Shown here in pieces: positions 1 through 8,900 of a stretch of DNA of 45,608 bases. This DNA comes from DASRRB01 sp036732755 (GTDB lineage Bacteria > Planctomycetota > B15-G4 > SIAN01). Made by a program: the position numbers and the translations under genes. Within the stretch, counting starts at the first letter, position 1, and each line of letters begins with the position of its first letter. Below the pieces are notes generated by a model, which saw nothing but the letters and a program-made list of their open reading frames with translations, made no database searches and was not told where the DNA came from. The DNA is taken from the NCBI GenBank assembly GCA_036732755.1, contig DAINBU010000028.1:1-45608 (forward strand), given 5' to 3'.

Positions 1-888
1 GCGGCCGCATCGGTCCATCGTTTTTTTTATTGGGCGGCGATCGAGGCCGGCCTCGTTCCGCTCACGATCGTCGCCGACGAGCGCGACCTCGCCGCCTTCG
101 TCCGCTTCCATGGCTCCGGCGGCGCGTTCGCGATGACGGCGGTGAAGCCGGCCGACGTGCGCCGCTTCCTCGCGTCGGAGCAGGCGGCGGGACGCGGCCC
201 CGGGACGGTCGCGCGCCGTCTCACCGCGCTGCGGCTGCTCTACCGGCTGCTGCGGTCGGAGGGGCTCTGCGCGAGCGACCCGACCGAGGCGGTGCCGCGG
301 CCGACGCTGCGCGCGCTGCTGCCGAAGGTGCTCACGCGCCGTGAGGTCGACGCGCTACTCGCGCTGGAGGACGCGCAAGACCGCTTCGGCCTGCGCGAGC
401 GGCTGATCGTCGAGTGGCTCTACGGCACCGGCTGCCGCGTCTCCGAGCTCGCAGCGCTGAAGGTGACTGCCATCGACTTCGAGCTGCGCCTCGCGCGCTG
501 CACCGGCAAGGGCGGGCGCGAGCGGCTGCTCTACCTGAACGACGCGATCATGGCGGCGCTCGCGGCGTGGCTCGAGCGCGGCCGGCCGGAGTTCGCGCGC
601 GGGAAGCCGGGCGACGCGCTGCTGCTGTCGCGCAGCGCGCGGCCGCTCGACCGCACGCGCATCCTGCGCATCGTCCGCCGCCGCGCGGAGCGCGCCGGCA
701 TCGCGCGCCCGCTCTCGCCCCACGTGCTGCGCCACTCCTTCGCGACCCACCTGCTCGAGGGCGGCGCCGACCTGAGAGCGGTGCAGGACCTGCTCGGCCA
801 CCAGAGCCTCGCGACGACGCAGGTCTACACGCACGTCGACACCAGCCGGCTGCGCGCGCAGCATCGGAAGTTTCACCCGCGCGCGTGA
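1..888 (+). CDS. Xer-type tyrosine recombinase, 5' end outside the window
   Basis: Site-specific recombinase of the XerC/XerD family, which resolves chromosome dimers at dif. The frame is open from base 1 and the first codons already resemble the Xer N-terminal SAM-like (core-binding) domain, so the true start lies upstream; the internal ATG at 133 is probably not the start. Numbering from base 1, all catalytic residues are visible: Arg146 (GTGCRVSEL), Lys170 (CTGKGGRE), His241 and Arg244 (SPHVLRHSF), His267 (LLGHQS) and Tyr276 (VYTHV). The length of about 295 residues matches a chromosomal Xer rather than a phage integrase. XerC and XerD cannot be told apart here. Its last 16 bp overlap the end of the convergent uvrC gene. 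Confidence 0.9.
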   Translation, partial: AAASVHRFFYWAAIEAGLVPLTIVADERDLAAFVRFHGSGGAFAMTAVKPADVRRFLASEQAAGRGPGTVARRLTALRLLYRLLRSEGLCASDPTEAVPRPTLRALLPKVLTRREVDALLALEDAQDRFGLRERLIVEWLYGTGCRVSELAALKVTAIDFELRLARCTGKGGRERLLYLNDAIMAALAAWLERGRPEFARGKPGDALLLSRSARPLDRTRILRIVRRRAERAGIARPLSPHVLRHSFATHLLEGGADLRAVQDLLGHQSLATTQVYTHVDTSRLRAQHRKFHPRA

Positions 889-2711
889 AGCGTCCGCCAG
901 ATCCGGCGCGCCAGCTCGGGCCCGATGCCCGGCGTCGCCGCCAGCTCCTCCTCCGACGCGGCCTTCACGCCGCGCAGCCCGCCGAGCCCGAGCAGCAGTG
1001 CCTTCGCGCGCTCCGGCCCGAGCCCGTCGATCGCTTCGAGCTCGCTCGTCACCATCGCCTTCGAGCGGAGCCGCCGGTGGTAGCGGATCGCGAAGCGGTG
1101 CGCCTCGTCGCGCACGCGCTGCAGCAGGAAGCACGCCTCGTCGTCGGGAGGCAGCGGCACCGGCGCGGCGCGGCCCGGCAGCACGACGTGGTCGACCTCC
1201 TCGGCGGAGAGATGGAGCCCGCGCCCGCGCCGCTCCGCCTTCACCAGGCCGGCGACGGGGACGGTGACGCCGAGCCCGGCGAGCGCCGCGACCACCGACG
1301 ACACCTGGCCGGCGCCGCCGTCGATCAGGAGCAGGTCGGGCGGTGCGACGCGCTCAGGACCGGGCCGGAAGCGCCGTAGCACCACCTCGCGCATCGCGGC
1401 GAAGTCGTCGTTGCCGGCGGTCGTGCGGATGCGGTAGCGGCGGTACTCCCCCTTCTCGGGCTCGCCGTCGGCGAAGACGACCAGCGACGCGACCGGCTCG
1501 CCGCCCTGGAAGTGCGAGACGTCGACGCACTCGATCCGGTGCGGCAGCGCGGCGAGGCCGAGGCGGCGCTTCACGTCCTCGAGCACGCGCAGCTGGACCG
1601 ACGCCTGGTCGCGCTCGGTCTTGAGCGCGAGCTCCGCGTTGCGGGTCGCCATCTCGACCGCGCGCTGCGCGTCGCCGCCGCGCGCGACGCGCAGCCGGAC
1701 CGGCTTGCCGCGCTGCTCGCTCCAGAGCTCCTCGAAGGTCGCGCTCCCCTCCACCGCGATCGGCACCACGACTTCGTCGGGCACCGGCCGCCCGCCCGCG
1801 TAGAAGCCGGTGAGGAACGAGGAGAGCGCCTCGTCGTCGGGCAGGTCGGTCTGGAACGGGTGGAGGTCGCTGGTGAGCAGCTTGCCGCCGCGGAACTGCA
1901 GCACGCAGAACTCGAGCGTCGGTCCGCGCCGGTGCATCCCGACCGCGTCGCGGTCGAGGAAGCGGTCGTGGTCGACCGCCTGCGCCTCGGTCGAGCCGCG
2001 CAGGAACGCGATGCGGTCGCGCAGCGAGGCGGCGCGCTCGTACTCGAGCTTGCCGGCCGCGTCGCTCATGTCGGCGGCGAGGCGCGCCACCACCGCGTCG
2101 GTCTCCCCGCCCAGCACCTTGAGCGCGCCCTCGAGCAGCTCCGCGTACTGCTGCCTCGTCACGAGCCCGACGCACGGCGCGCAGCACATGTGGATCTGGT
2201 GCTTGAGGCACGGCCGCGTCCGGTTGGCGAACTCGGAGTCGCTGCAGTCGCGCAGCGGGAAGATCGCGCGCAGCATGCGCAAGGTCGTGCGGATCCCCCG
2301 GGCCGACGCGTAGGGACCGAAGTAGCGCGCGCCGTCCTTGCGGGGCCGGCGCATCGGGACGATCGCGGGGAAGTCGTGCGTCGCGTCGACGCGCAGGTGG
2401 AGGAACGACTTGTCGTCCTTGAGGCGGATGTTGTAGCGCGGCTTGTACTGCTTGATGAGGTTGTTCTCGAGGAGGAACGCCTCCTTCTCGCTGCGCGTCG
2501 CGACCACCTCGACGTCGTGCACGCGCAGCTCGATGAAGCGCACGAAGAGGCGCCCGTCGCCGCGCTCGCGGAAGTAGCCGCGCACGCGGTCGCGCAGCGA
2601 CTTCGCCTTGCCGACGTAGACGACCGCGCCGGCGGCGTCCTTGAAGAGGTAGACGCCCGGTCCGGGCGGGAGCGCTTCGACCTTCGCGACCAGTCGTTCG
2701 CGCGTGGTCAT
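873..2711 (-). CDS. uvrC: Excinuclease ABC subunit C (UvrC)
   Basis: Nuclease subunit of nucleotide excision repair; it makes the 3' and 5' incisions around a lesion handed over by UvrB. The 612-residue protein has the full family layout. An N-terminal GIY-YIG domain (about residues 15-95) carries GVYLF and VYVGKAKSLRDR. A Cys-rich stretch follows at DCSDSEF and CLKHQIHMCCAPC. A UVR motif for UvrB binding contains LEYERAASLRDR. The RNase H-like 5' nuclease domain has Asp in ECVDVSHFQG and in LLLIDGGAGQ plus the RDEAHRFA helix, and a C-terminal (HhH)2 domain includes IDGLGPERAKALL and TPGIGPELARRI. The start ATG overlaps the uvrB stop as ATGA, so the two are translationally coupled. The 3' end overlaps the recombinase gene by 16 bp. 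Confidence 0.97.
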   Translation of the reverse strand: MTTRERLVAKVEALPPGPGVYLFKDAAGAVVYVGKAKSLRDRVRGYFRERGDGRLFVRFIELRVHDVEVVATRSEKEAFLLENNLIKQYKPRYNIRLKDDKSFLHLRVDATHDFPAIVPMRRPRKDGARYFGPYASARGIRTTLRMLRAIFPLRDCSDSEFANRTRPCLKHQIHMCCAPCVGLVTRQQYAELLEGALKVLGGETDAVVARLAADMSDAAGKLEYERAASLRDRIAFLRGSTEAQAVDHDRFLDRDAVGMHRRGPTLEFCVLQFRGGKLLTSDLHPFQTDLPDDEALSSFLTGFYAGGRPVPDEVVVPIAVEGSATFEELWSEQRGKPVRLRVARGGDAQRAVEMATRNAELALKTERDQASVQLRVLEDVKRRLGLAALPHRIECVDVSHFQGGEPVASLVVFADGEPEKGEYRRYRIRTTAGNDDFAAMREVVLRRFRPGPERVAPPDLLLIDGGAGQVSSVVAALAGLGVTVPVAGLVKAERRGRGLHLSAEEVDHVVLPGRAAPVPLPPDDEACFLLQRVRDEAHRFAIRYHRRLRSKAMVTSELEAIDGLGPERAKALLLGLGGLRGVKAASEEELAATPGIGPELARRIWRTLHARG

Positions 2712-4705
2712 CCGAGCTTCAGATCGTCGAGCTCGAGCCGGTGCATCTCGTCGCGCAGCTGCGCGGCGCGCTCGAAGTCGAGCTTCTCGGCGGCGGCGAG
2801 CATCCCGGCGCGCAGCTCCGCGATCTCGCGCCGCAGCGCCTCGCGGTCCACGCGCGGCTTCGCCCGCCGCGGGACCGGCGTGTCGAGGACCGCGTGACCC
2901 TCCTTCTCGGCACGGTCGAGGAGCGCGCGCAGGCTCTTCTTCACCGTCTCCGGGGTGATGCCGTGCTCCGCGTTGTGCTTCTCCTGCAGCTCGCGCCGGC
3001 GTGCCGCCTCCCCCATCGCCGTGCGGATCGACTCGGTCTCGCGCTCGGCGTAGAGGATGGCGCGGCCGTTCACGTTGCGCGCGGCGCGGCCGAAGGTCTG
3101 GATGAGCGACGTGGTGCTGCGCAGGAAGCCCTCCTTGTCCGCGTCGAGGATCGCGACCAGCGCGACCTCGGGCAGGTCGAGGCCCTCCCGTAGCAGATTG
3201 ATGCCGACCAGCACGTCGAACGACCCGGCGCGCAGCTGATCGAGGATCTCGGCGCGCTCGAGCGTGTCGATGTCGGAGTGGAGGTACTTCACCCGCACGC
3301 CGAGCCCGCGCAGGTAGTCGGTGAGCTCCTCCGACATGCGCTTGGTCAGCGTCGTGACCAGCACGCGCTCGCCGGCGGCGGCCGCCTTGCGGATCTCCCC
3401 GTAGAGGTCGTCGACCTGGCCGCGCACGGGGCGCACCTCGACCTTCGGGTCGAGCAGGCCGGTCGGCCGGATGATCTGCTCGGCGACGCGCGTCCCGGCG
3501 AGCTTGCGCTCGTGCTCGGCCGGCGTGGCCGAGACGAAGAGCGTCTGGTGGGCGAGCTGCTCGAACTCGTCGAAGCGCAGCGGCCGGTTGTCGAGCGCGC
3601 TCGGCAGGCGGAAGCCGTACTCGACCAGCGTCTCCTTGCGAGCGCGATCGCCGCGGTACATGCCGCCGACCTGCGGGACGGTCACGTGCGACTCGTCGAC
3701 CACCAGCAGGTAGTCCTCGGGGAAGTAGTTGAGGAGCGTCGCGGGCGGCTCGCCGGGCGCGCGGCCGTCGAGGTGGCGCGAGTAGTTCTCGATCCCGGCG
3801 CAGGTGCCGGTCTCCTGCATGATCTCGAGGTCGAAGCGCGTGCGCTGCTCGAGGCGCTGCGCCTCGAGCAGGCGCCCCTTCGCCTTGAGCTCGGGCAGGC
3901 GCTGCTCGAGCTCCGCCTCGATCGTCGCCAGCGCGCGCTGCATCTGGTCGTGCGGCGTGACGTAGTGGCTCGCGGGCCAGATCGTGACCGCGTCGGGGTG
4001 GCCGAGCACCTCGCCGGTCAGCGGGTCGACGACGACCAGCGCCTCGACCTCGTCGTCGAAGAGCTCGACGCGGACCGCCTTCGACTCCTCGTAGGCGGGG
4101 AAGATCTCGACCACGTCGCCGCGCACGCGGAAGGCGCCGCGCTTGAAGTCGAAGTTGTTGCGCTGGTACTGGATCGCGGTCAGCTTGCGCAGCAGCGCGT
4201 CGCGCTCGACCTTCCCCTCCTTGGAGATGGTGACGCTCATCTCCTCGTAGTGGCCGGGCGAGCCGAGGCCGTAGATGCAGGAGACCGAAGCGACGATCAG
4301 GACGTCGCGCCGCTCGAGCAGCGAGCGCGTCGCCGAGTTGCGCATGCGCTCGATCTGCTCGTTGATCGAGGCGTCCTTCTCGATGTAGGTGTCGGTGCGC
4401 GGCACGTACGCCTCGGGCTGGTAGTAGTCGTAGTAGGAGACGAAGTACTCGACGGCGTTGTCGGGGAAGAGCGAGCGGAACTCCGAATAGAGCTGCGCCG
4501 CGAGCGTTTTGTTGGGCGCGAGCACGAGCGTCGGGCGCTGCACCCTCTCGACGACGGACGCGACCGTGAAGGTTTTGCCCGAGCCGGTGATCCCGAGCAG
4601 GACCTGGTGCGGGAAGCCCTCGGTCAGGCCGCGCGCGAGCGACTCGATCGCGCGCGGCTGGTCGCCGCACGCCTTGAAATCGGAGACGAGGCGGAACCCG
4701 GCCAT
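2708..4705 (-). CDS. uvrB: Excinuclease ABC subunit B (UvrB)
   Basis: DEAD-like helicase that loads on damaged DNA with UvrA and recruits UvrC. The 665-residue protein has Walker A GITGSGKT (residues 38-45), the beta-hairpin region with YFVSYYDYYQPEAYVPR, the DEAD-like box VVDESH, SATPAEHE, LVTTLTKRMSEELTDYL and helicase motif VI in QTFGRAARN. The C-terminal UVR motif (LDFERAAQLRDEM) pairs with that of UvrC. The frame extends 26 codons further upstream, but the family begins at MAGFRLVSDF, so the ATG at 4705 is chosen. It lies upstream of uvrC with a 4-bp overlap. A small exported-protein gene ends 31 bp upstream on the same strand. Confidence 0.97.
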   Translation of the reverse strand: MAGFRLVSDFKACGDQPRAIESLARGLTEGFPHQVLLGITGSGKTFTVASVVERVQRPTLVLAPNKTLAAQLYSEFRSLFPDNAVEYFVSYYDYYQPEAYVPRTDTYIEKDASINEQIERMRNSATRSLLERRDVLIVASVSCIYGLGSPGHYEEMSVTISKEGKVERDALLRKLTAIQYQRNNFDFKRGAFRVRGDVVEIFPAYEESKAVRVELFDDEVEALVVVDPLTGEVLGHPDAVTIWPASHYVTPHDQMQRALATIEAELEQRLPELKAKGRLLEAQRLEQRTRFDLEIMQETGTCAGIENYSRHLDGRAPGEPPATLLNYFPEDYLLVVDESHVTVPQVGGMYRGDRARKETLVEYGFRLPSALDNRPLRFDEFEQLAHQTLFVSATPAEHERKLAGTRVAEQIIRPTGLLDPKVEVRPVRGQVDDLYGEIRKAAAAGERVLVTTLTKRMSEELTDYLRGLGVRVKYLHSDIDTLERAEILDQLRAGSFDVLVGINLLREGLDLPEVALVAILDADKEGFLRSTTSLIQTFGRAARNVNGRAILYAERETESIRTAMGEAARRRELQEKHNAEHGITPETVKKSLRALLDRAEKEGHAVLDTPVPRRAKPRVDREALRREIAELRAGMLAAAEKLDFERAAQLRDEMHRLELDDLKLG

Positions 4706-4736
4706 GCTTCGCGGTGCGCGCGGCGGCGACGCGCCT

Positions 4737-5357
4737 TCAGCGCCGATCGGGGTCGAGGCTGCGCGCGAGGTCGAAGTCGCCACTCTCGGCGGCGACGCGG
4801 ATCGCGGCGTCGAGCGTGGCGTCCAGCACCTCCACCGCGTGACGATGGTCGAAGACGATCGTCGGCAGCTCGACGGCCGGCATCAGCAGCACGCCGTCGT
4901 CGGCGCCGCTGAAGTACGCCCCGGAATCGACGCGCAGCGTGACCTCCGAGGTGACGCCGCCGCCCGCCGCCGGGAATCCGAGCGTCGTCGTGCTTCCCGA
5001 GACACCGCGCGAGCGCGAGCGTCCCGAGTCGGAGCCGGCCGGCGCCGGCACGCCGCCGCGGATCAGCCCGCCCATCGGGGCGAGCGGCGTGTCGGAGAAC
5101 GGGGTGAGGGGACGCCGGCCGAAGGAGGTGTCGAAGCGGGTGCCGAAGCTCGCGAGCCCGCGGTCGCCGAAGGTGGTGAGGCCGCGGCCGTCGCCGGCAA
5201 CGCGCCGCGTCGCCGCGCCGTCGCCGGGCGCGGCGGCGAACGCGGGCGCGAAGCCGAGGAGGGCGGCGAGCGCGGGAGCCAGCGCGAGCGCGCGTCGCCG
5301 CATCGATCGGCCGCGGCCGGCGCGGGGATCGAGGGTCGAAGGGTGCTTCCACGACAT
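4737..5357 (-). CDS. Small exported protein of unknown function
   Basis: Not recognised. Two starts are possible. The ATG at 5357 has a GGAG nine bases upstream and gives 206 residues with a long basic lead. The ATG at 5303 gives 188 residues beginning MRRRALALAPALAALLG, a textbook signal peptide ending near APAFAAAP. The mature part opens with a Gly/Arg/Thr-rich low-complexity stretch of repeated short blocks (LTTFGD, LASFGT, DTSFGR, LTPFSD). It then has a more ordered region with EVTLRVDSGAYFSG and a helical tail ending DLARSLDPDRR. It probably acts outside the cytoplasm. It lies 31 bp upstream of uvrB on the same strand, but nothing ties it to repair. Confidence 0.7.
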   Translation of the reverse strand: MSWKHPSTLDPRAGRGRSMRRRALALAPALAALLGFAPAFAAAPGDGAATRRVAGDGRGLTTFGDRGLASFGTRFDTSFGRRPLTPFSDTPLAPMGGLIRGGVPAPAGSDSGRSRSRGVSGSTTTLGFPAAGGGVTSEVTLRVDSGAYFSGADDGVLLMPAVELPTIVFDHRHAVEVLDATLDAAIRVAAESGDFDLARSLDPDRR

Positions 5358-5453
5358 GCCGGCCGCTCCGTCTGCAACGGCGTCGAACAGGACGGTCGCG
5401 ATGATAGAGGAAGGGCGGGTCGCGGCAAGGCGTACGGCACCCCTCGGGATCGG

Positions 5454-5693
5454 CTACGCGGACGCGGCGACCGGGTCGACCGTGATGTTGCGCGCCCGGA
5501 GGTAGTCGAGGGCGCGCTCGATGTCGGCCGCCTCCCCCTCGAGCTCGAGCAGGACGATCCCCTTCTCGTCGTTGATCGTCGCGCCGCGGATGTTTGGGAT
5601 CACCGGGAAGTCGCGCCCGAGGTGGTAGAGCACCGGTTCGCGGATGCGCTCCTTCGGGAACGTGCAGCAGACCTGCCGGCGGATCGCAGCCAT
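5454..5693 (-). CDS. Stand-alone NIL-domain protein
   Basis: A 79-residue protein that is essentially one NIL domain, the small ferredoxin-like fold found at the C-terminus of MetN methionine transporter ATPases and in some sulfur-metabolism ferredoxins. Family-like segments are TFPKERIREPVLYHLGRDF, VIPNIRGATI, KGIVLLELEGEAADIERAL and DYLRARNITVDP. A GAGGAG ribosome site sits seven bases before the ATG. A Cys-Cys pair near the N-terminus (residues 9-10) could bind a metal or form a disulfide, but this is only a guess. No methionine transporter or sulfur-assimilation gene lies nearby, so the ligand is unknown. The preceding gene ends 88 bp upstream. Confidence 0.8.
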   Translation of the reverse strand: MAAIRRQVCCTFPKERIREPVLYHLGRDFPVIPNIRGATINDEKGIVLLELEGEAADIERALDYLRARNITVDPVAASA

Positions 5694-5781
5694 GGCGCTC
5701 CTCGGATGCGGCGCGGAGACGCGGCCTTGCCGCGCTCGCTGTTTCGGATCGGGCCGGATCGCGTCGAACAGCGTAACGCGA

Positions 5782-7554
5782 TCAGCTGCCGAAGGGATCG
5801 GACCTCGCGAACAGCGGGAAGTCTTCGAGCCACTGACGCAGGTCGAGCTCGAAGCGAGCCGTGTCGGGCTTCCCGCGCCGCTGACCTTGGAGTCCGTCGA
5901 AGCCGCCGTTCTTCTGGTTGCTGCCGTCGCCGCCGCCGCCGTCGCCGCCGGGCGGAGGGCCGGAATCGCCCGGCGGAGTGCCGCCCGATCCGTCGCCGCC
6001 GCCCGGCCCGCCGGGATTGCCGGGTCCGGGCGGCCCGCCCGGATTGGTCGGGCCGCTGCCGTCGGGAGGCGGCGGATTGGAGCCGCCCGTCGACTTCGCC
6101 GGCGTAAAGACCACCTTGTCGAGCTCGAGCAGCTCGCGCACGACCGTCGAACGCAGGTCGTCGCGGCGCAGCTGCCAGTGGGCGCGCGCCTGCGTGAGCT
6201 CGTCGCGCAGCCGCTCGATGCGCAGCGTCGGGACCGCGACGCCCTTCTGGATCTTCTGGAGCGTGCGCCAGAGCTCCGCCGCCGGCGCCGCCTTCGGCTC
6301 GGGGAGGAGCTGGTCGATCGGCGTCTCGAGCGTCGCGCACAGGAGCATCCCGCGCGTCAGCAGCCGGACGTCCTTCCAGTGCGCGAGCTCCTTCGACGTC
6401 GCGAGCGCCGCGTCGACGTCGCCGTAGCGCGCGAGCGTCAGCAGGGCGGCCGCCTTCGGCCCCTCCGCCGCGCCGGCCGCCGCGGCGCGCAGTCCCGCGA
6501 CGAAGCGCTTCTCGTCGACGAGCGGGGCGACCGCGAGGCACGCGGCCTCGGTGACGACCGCGCCGAACTCCCCGTCGATCGCGCGCTTCAGCACGTCGTT
6601 GCCGGCGGGCGTCGCGAGGTTCGCGAGCGACCAGACCGCGTCGGCCCCCTTCGCACCGTTCTGCTTCAGCGTGCGGCCGAGCGCCTCGACCACGGCGTCG
6701 CCCGGGAACGCGCCGAGCGCGACGCACCACGCCGAGAGCTCGTGCGCGTCGGGCTGCATCTTGAGGACGGCATCGAGCAGCGGCGCCGCGCCGCAGCGCG
6801 CGGCGGCATAGAGCGCGGCGCGGCGCACCATCTCGTCGTGGTTGCGCCTGGGGTCGAGCGCGCGCGCGATCGCCTCGGGCGCGGTCGCGTCCTCGGCCTC
6901 GGCGAGCGCGACCAGGATGCAACCGCGCACGCGCGCCAGCTTCTCCCCCGCCGCCGCGCTCTTCACGAGATCGCCGAGCCCGGCCAGGCGGCGCGCGCCG
7001 CTGGCGAGGAGGGCCGCCTCGCGCACCGTCGCAATCGTCCCCTCGGCGGCGAGCCGCCGGTAGGCGTCGGCGAGGTCGGGCGACGGGTAGCCGCGCCCGC
7101 GACCCGACGCGACGAGCGCCGCGCGCAGCACGTCCTCGTTCGACTCGCGGCCCGTCAGCACCTTCTCCAGCAGCGCGAAGCTCGCCGGGTCGTCGATCGT
7201 GCCGAGCGTGAGGCAGAGGTTGCGCTCGAACTTGGGATCGTTCACCTTGTTCAGCGCCTCGGCGAGCGCCGGCACCGCCGCCCGCCCCACCGCGGCGACG
7301 CGCCGCAGCGCGCGGTTGCGGACGACCGGGTCGGGGTTGCCGAGGTCGCCGACGATCTCCTCGAGCGCCGCGCGTTCGCGCGGGGAGAGGTCGCGCTCGG
7401 ACGAGCGCAGGAACTCGTCCGACGCCGGCGCGGCGGCGGCGCCCCCGAGCATCAGGAGGGCGAGCGCGGCGAGCCGCGGGAATGGGAACGTGCGCAGGAC
7501 GTCGGTCGCGCGGGGGCGCGAGCGCGAACCGGGGACTCGCGAGCGGTTGTTCAC
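5782..7554 (-). CDS. Secreted HEAT-repeat protein with Pro/Gly-rich linker
   Basis: 590 residues from a GTG start. A basic lead and hydrophobic stretch (LAALALLMLGGAAAAPAS, about residues 28-45) look like a signal peptide or anchor. Residues 55-400 form tandem helical HEAT-like repeats, for example NPDPVVRNRALRRVA, VPALAEAL, MVRRAALYAAARCG and DAVWSLANLATPAG. A helical region follows up to about residue 480. Then comes a roughly 60-residue linker made almost only of Pro, Gly, Ser, Asp and Asn, and a short C-terminal tail ending QWLEDFPLFARSDPFGS. HEAT solenoids are protein-binding scaffolds, so an extracytoplasmic scaffold is plausible, but no partner is known. The overall architecture is familiar; the exact function is not. 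Confidence 0.75.
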   Translation of the reverse strand: MNNRSRVPGSRSRPRATDVLRTFPFPRLAALALLMLGGAAAAPASDEFLRSSERDLSPRERAALEEIVGDLGNPDPVVRNRALRRVAAVGRAAVPALAEALNKVNDPKFERNLCLTLGTIDDPASFALLEKVLTGRESNEDVLRAALVASGRGRGYPSPDLADAYRRLAAEGTIATVREAALLASGARRLAGLGDLVKSAAAGEKLARVRGCILVALAEAEDATAPEAIARALDPRRNHDEMVRRAALYAAARCGAAPLLDAVLKMQPDAHELSAWCVALGAFPGDAVVEALGRTLKQNGAKGADAVWSLANLATPAGNDVLKRAIDGEFGAVVTEAACLAVAPLVDEKRFVAGLRAAAAGAAEGPKAAALLTLARYGDVDAALATSKELAHWKDVRLLTRGMLLCATLETPIDQLLPEPKAAPAAELWRTLQKIQKGVAVPTLRIERLRDELTQARAHWQLRRDDLRSTVVRELLELDKVVFTPAKSTGGSNPPPPDGSGPTNPGGPPGPGNPGGPGGGDGSGGTPPGDSGPPPGGDGGGGDGSNQKNGGFDGLQGQRRGKPDTARFELDLRQWLEDFPLFARSDPFGS

Positions 7555-7615
7555 ATCGATCTCACGGGCTCCGCGGCGGGCGCCGCCGCGGCCTCGACCC
7601 CGTCACAAAGCTAGT

Positions 7616-7653
7616 GCCTCGCGCCGGCCCGGCAAGCCGGACCGGCGCGAGGC
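7616..7653 (-). terminator. Strong GC hairpin, probable terminator of the 7682-8893 gene
   Basis: A perfect 12-bp inverted repeat (GCCTCGCGCCGG at 7616-7627 and CCGGCGCGAGGC at 7642-7653) has a nested CCGGC/GCCGG stem inside the loop. It lies 28 bp past the stop codon of the minus-strand secreted-protein gene, the position expected for a terminator. The bases after it on the minus strand (ACTAGCTTTGTG) are only weakly T-rich. Confidence 0.55.
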
Positions 7654-7681
7654 GCGGGAAAAGCCTTCGCAGTGCCCAGGT

Positions 7682-8893
7682 TCAGCCGGTCAGTTCGGCG
7701 GCGAGCGGGGTGCCGAGGACCGCGGCGTCGAGGTCGAACGGCTGGGCAAAGAGCGTGATCACCAGCCCCGTCGGCGCGTTCGGGAGCGTGATCGAGCCGT
7801 GGCCCGAAGCGTCGGTCTGCCCGAACAGATACGGGACGCCGCTGAGCGAGATCAGCAGCAGCGGGTCGTTGATCGGCAGCGCGAGCCCCTGGAACCCGGG
7901 CAGCGGGAACTGGGAGGCGTCGCCGCGCCCGAGCCCGAGGAGCACCACGAAGTCGTGCACCGGCGCGCCCCACACCTCGACGACGAGCTGCTGCGTCGAG
8001 TCGACGACGCGCAGCGGCGCGTGGCTGACCAGGAAGTCGGCCGACGCCGGCATGAAGTCGAGCGCGTCGATCTCCACCGTCGACGCCAGCGCGAGCGCCG
8101 ACTCCTTCATCACGACCGACCCGCCGCCCGCATCGGAGAAGACCGTGGCGTCGTCGGCGGACGGGCTCTGCACCGTGAAGCAGATCGCGCCGGTCGCGTC
8201 GACCGCGACCGAGAGCGTGTCGCCCGCCGTGGTCGCCTTGCCGAGCGCGGTCGTGATCATCTGGTCGACCGCCCCCTCGGTGTAGATAACCGCCTCCGCG
8301 CCCTGGATCGGATCCCAGAAGAGCACCGAGCCGTCGGTGATCACGTTGGCCGCGTCGGTCGAGAAGATCGACGACGCCTCGTCGTCGGCGAAGCTGAGCA
8401 GCATCGAGCCGTCGGCGTAGACGTGCAGCGCGTCGAGGTCGACGCCCCCGTCGGTGCAGCCGAACGCCGCGACGATCTGCGCCTCGCTCCACGCCACCGC
8501 GAGCGTTCCGTCCGGGGCGAGGCGCACGACGTCGCCGTCGAGGAACGCCCCGACGCCGGTCGTGAAGCTCACGTAGACGTCGCGCACGCGCCGCGGCCCC
8601 CCCATGACGACCGCGAGCGCGTCGACGTCCTTCCAGACGTCGCTCTTGCCGTCGCCGTCGACGTCACCGGTGTAGAAGGCGGCCGTCGCCTCGCGCAGCC
8701 ACGGTGCGACCACGCCGGTCGCGGGATCGAACTGCCCGAGCTCGGTGTCCTGCAGCGTGCCGAACGGCGTCGTCGCCGCGGACGTCAGCGAGAAGACGAC
8801 CCGGTCCTGGGCCTGCGCCGGCGGCGCCGCCGAGACGCCGGCAAGGGCGAGCGCGGCGAGTCCGCGCGGGAAGGGACGGAACGAACGGGGCAT
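7682..8893 (-). CDS. Secreted beta-rich protein with a calcium-loop-like motif
   Basis: 403 residues. The start at 8893 is chosen because AAGGAG lies seven bases upstream and because it gives a clean signal peptide (MPRSFRPFPRGLAALALAG, cleavage near AQAQD). The frame continues 17 codons further upstream without a ribosome site. Residues of about 70-85 hold GDVDGDGKSDVW, an EF-hand or dockerin-like calcium loop. The body alternates short beta strands with Asp/Ala/Gly turns and repeats phrases such as VYADGSMLLSFADDE. The last 100 residues look like an Ig-like or jelly-roll domain (VVEVWGAPVHDFVVLLGLG, PYLFGQTDASGHGSITLP). Function unknown; an extracellular or cell-envelope location is likely. 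Confidence 0.75.
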   Translation of the reverse strand: MPRSFRPFPRGLAALALAGVSAAPPAQAQDRVVFSLTSAATTPFGTLQDTELGQFDPATGVVAPWLREATAAFYTGDVDGDGKSDVWKDVDALAVVMGGPRRVRDVYVSFTTGVGAFLDGDVVRLAPDGTLAVAWSEAQIVAAFGCTDGGVDLDALHVYADGSMLLSFADDEASSIFSTDAANVITDGSVLFWDPIQGAEAVIYTEGAVDQMITTALGKATTAGDTLSVAVDATGAICFTVQSPSADDATVFSDAGGGSVVMKESALALASTVEIDALDFMPASADFLVSHAPLRVVDSTQQLVVEVWGAPVHDFVVLLGLGRGDASQFPLPGFQGLALPINDPLLLISLSGVPYLFGQTDASGHGSITLPNAPTGLVITLFAQPFDLDAAVLGTPLAAELTG

Positions 8894-8900
8894 GACCTCA

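Noticed and set aside
1..8. NotI site at the first base, suggesting a clone end
   Set aside because: The same GCGGCCGC occurs inside genes near 21440 and 33460, as expected at this GC content, so it is not informative.
20..35. Eight-T run near the window start, similar to the T/A runs at the gap
   Set aside because: It encodes ordinary Phe residues in the recombinase frame, and there is no second copy to compare with.
1..888. Mobile-element integrase
   Set aside because: The protein has the short chromosomal Xer layout, and no attachment repeat, tRNA target or phage gene is nearby.
7616..7653. Hairpin as an attachment site, REP element or CRISPR repeat
   Set aside because: It occurs once, has no spacers, and sits where a terminator is expected.
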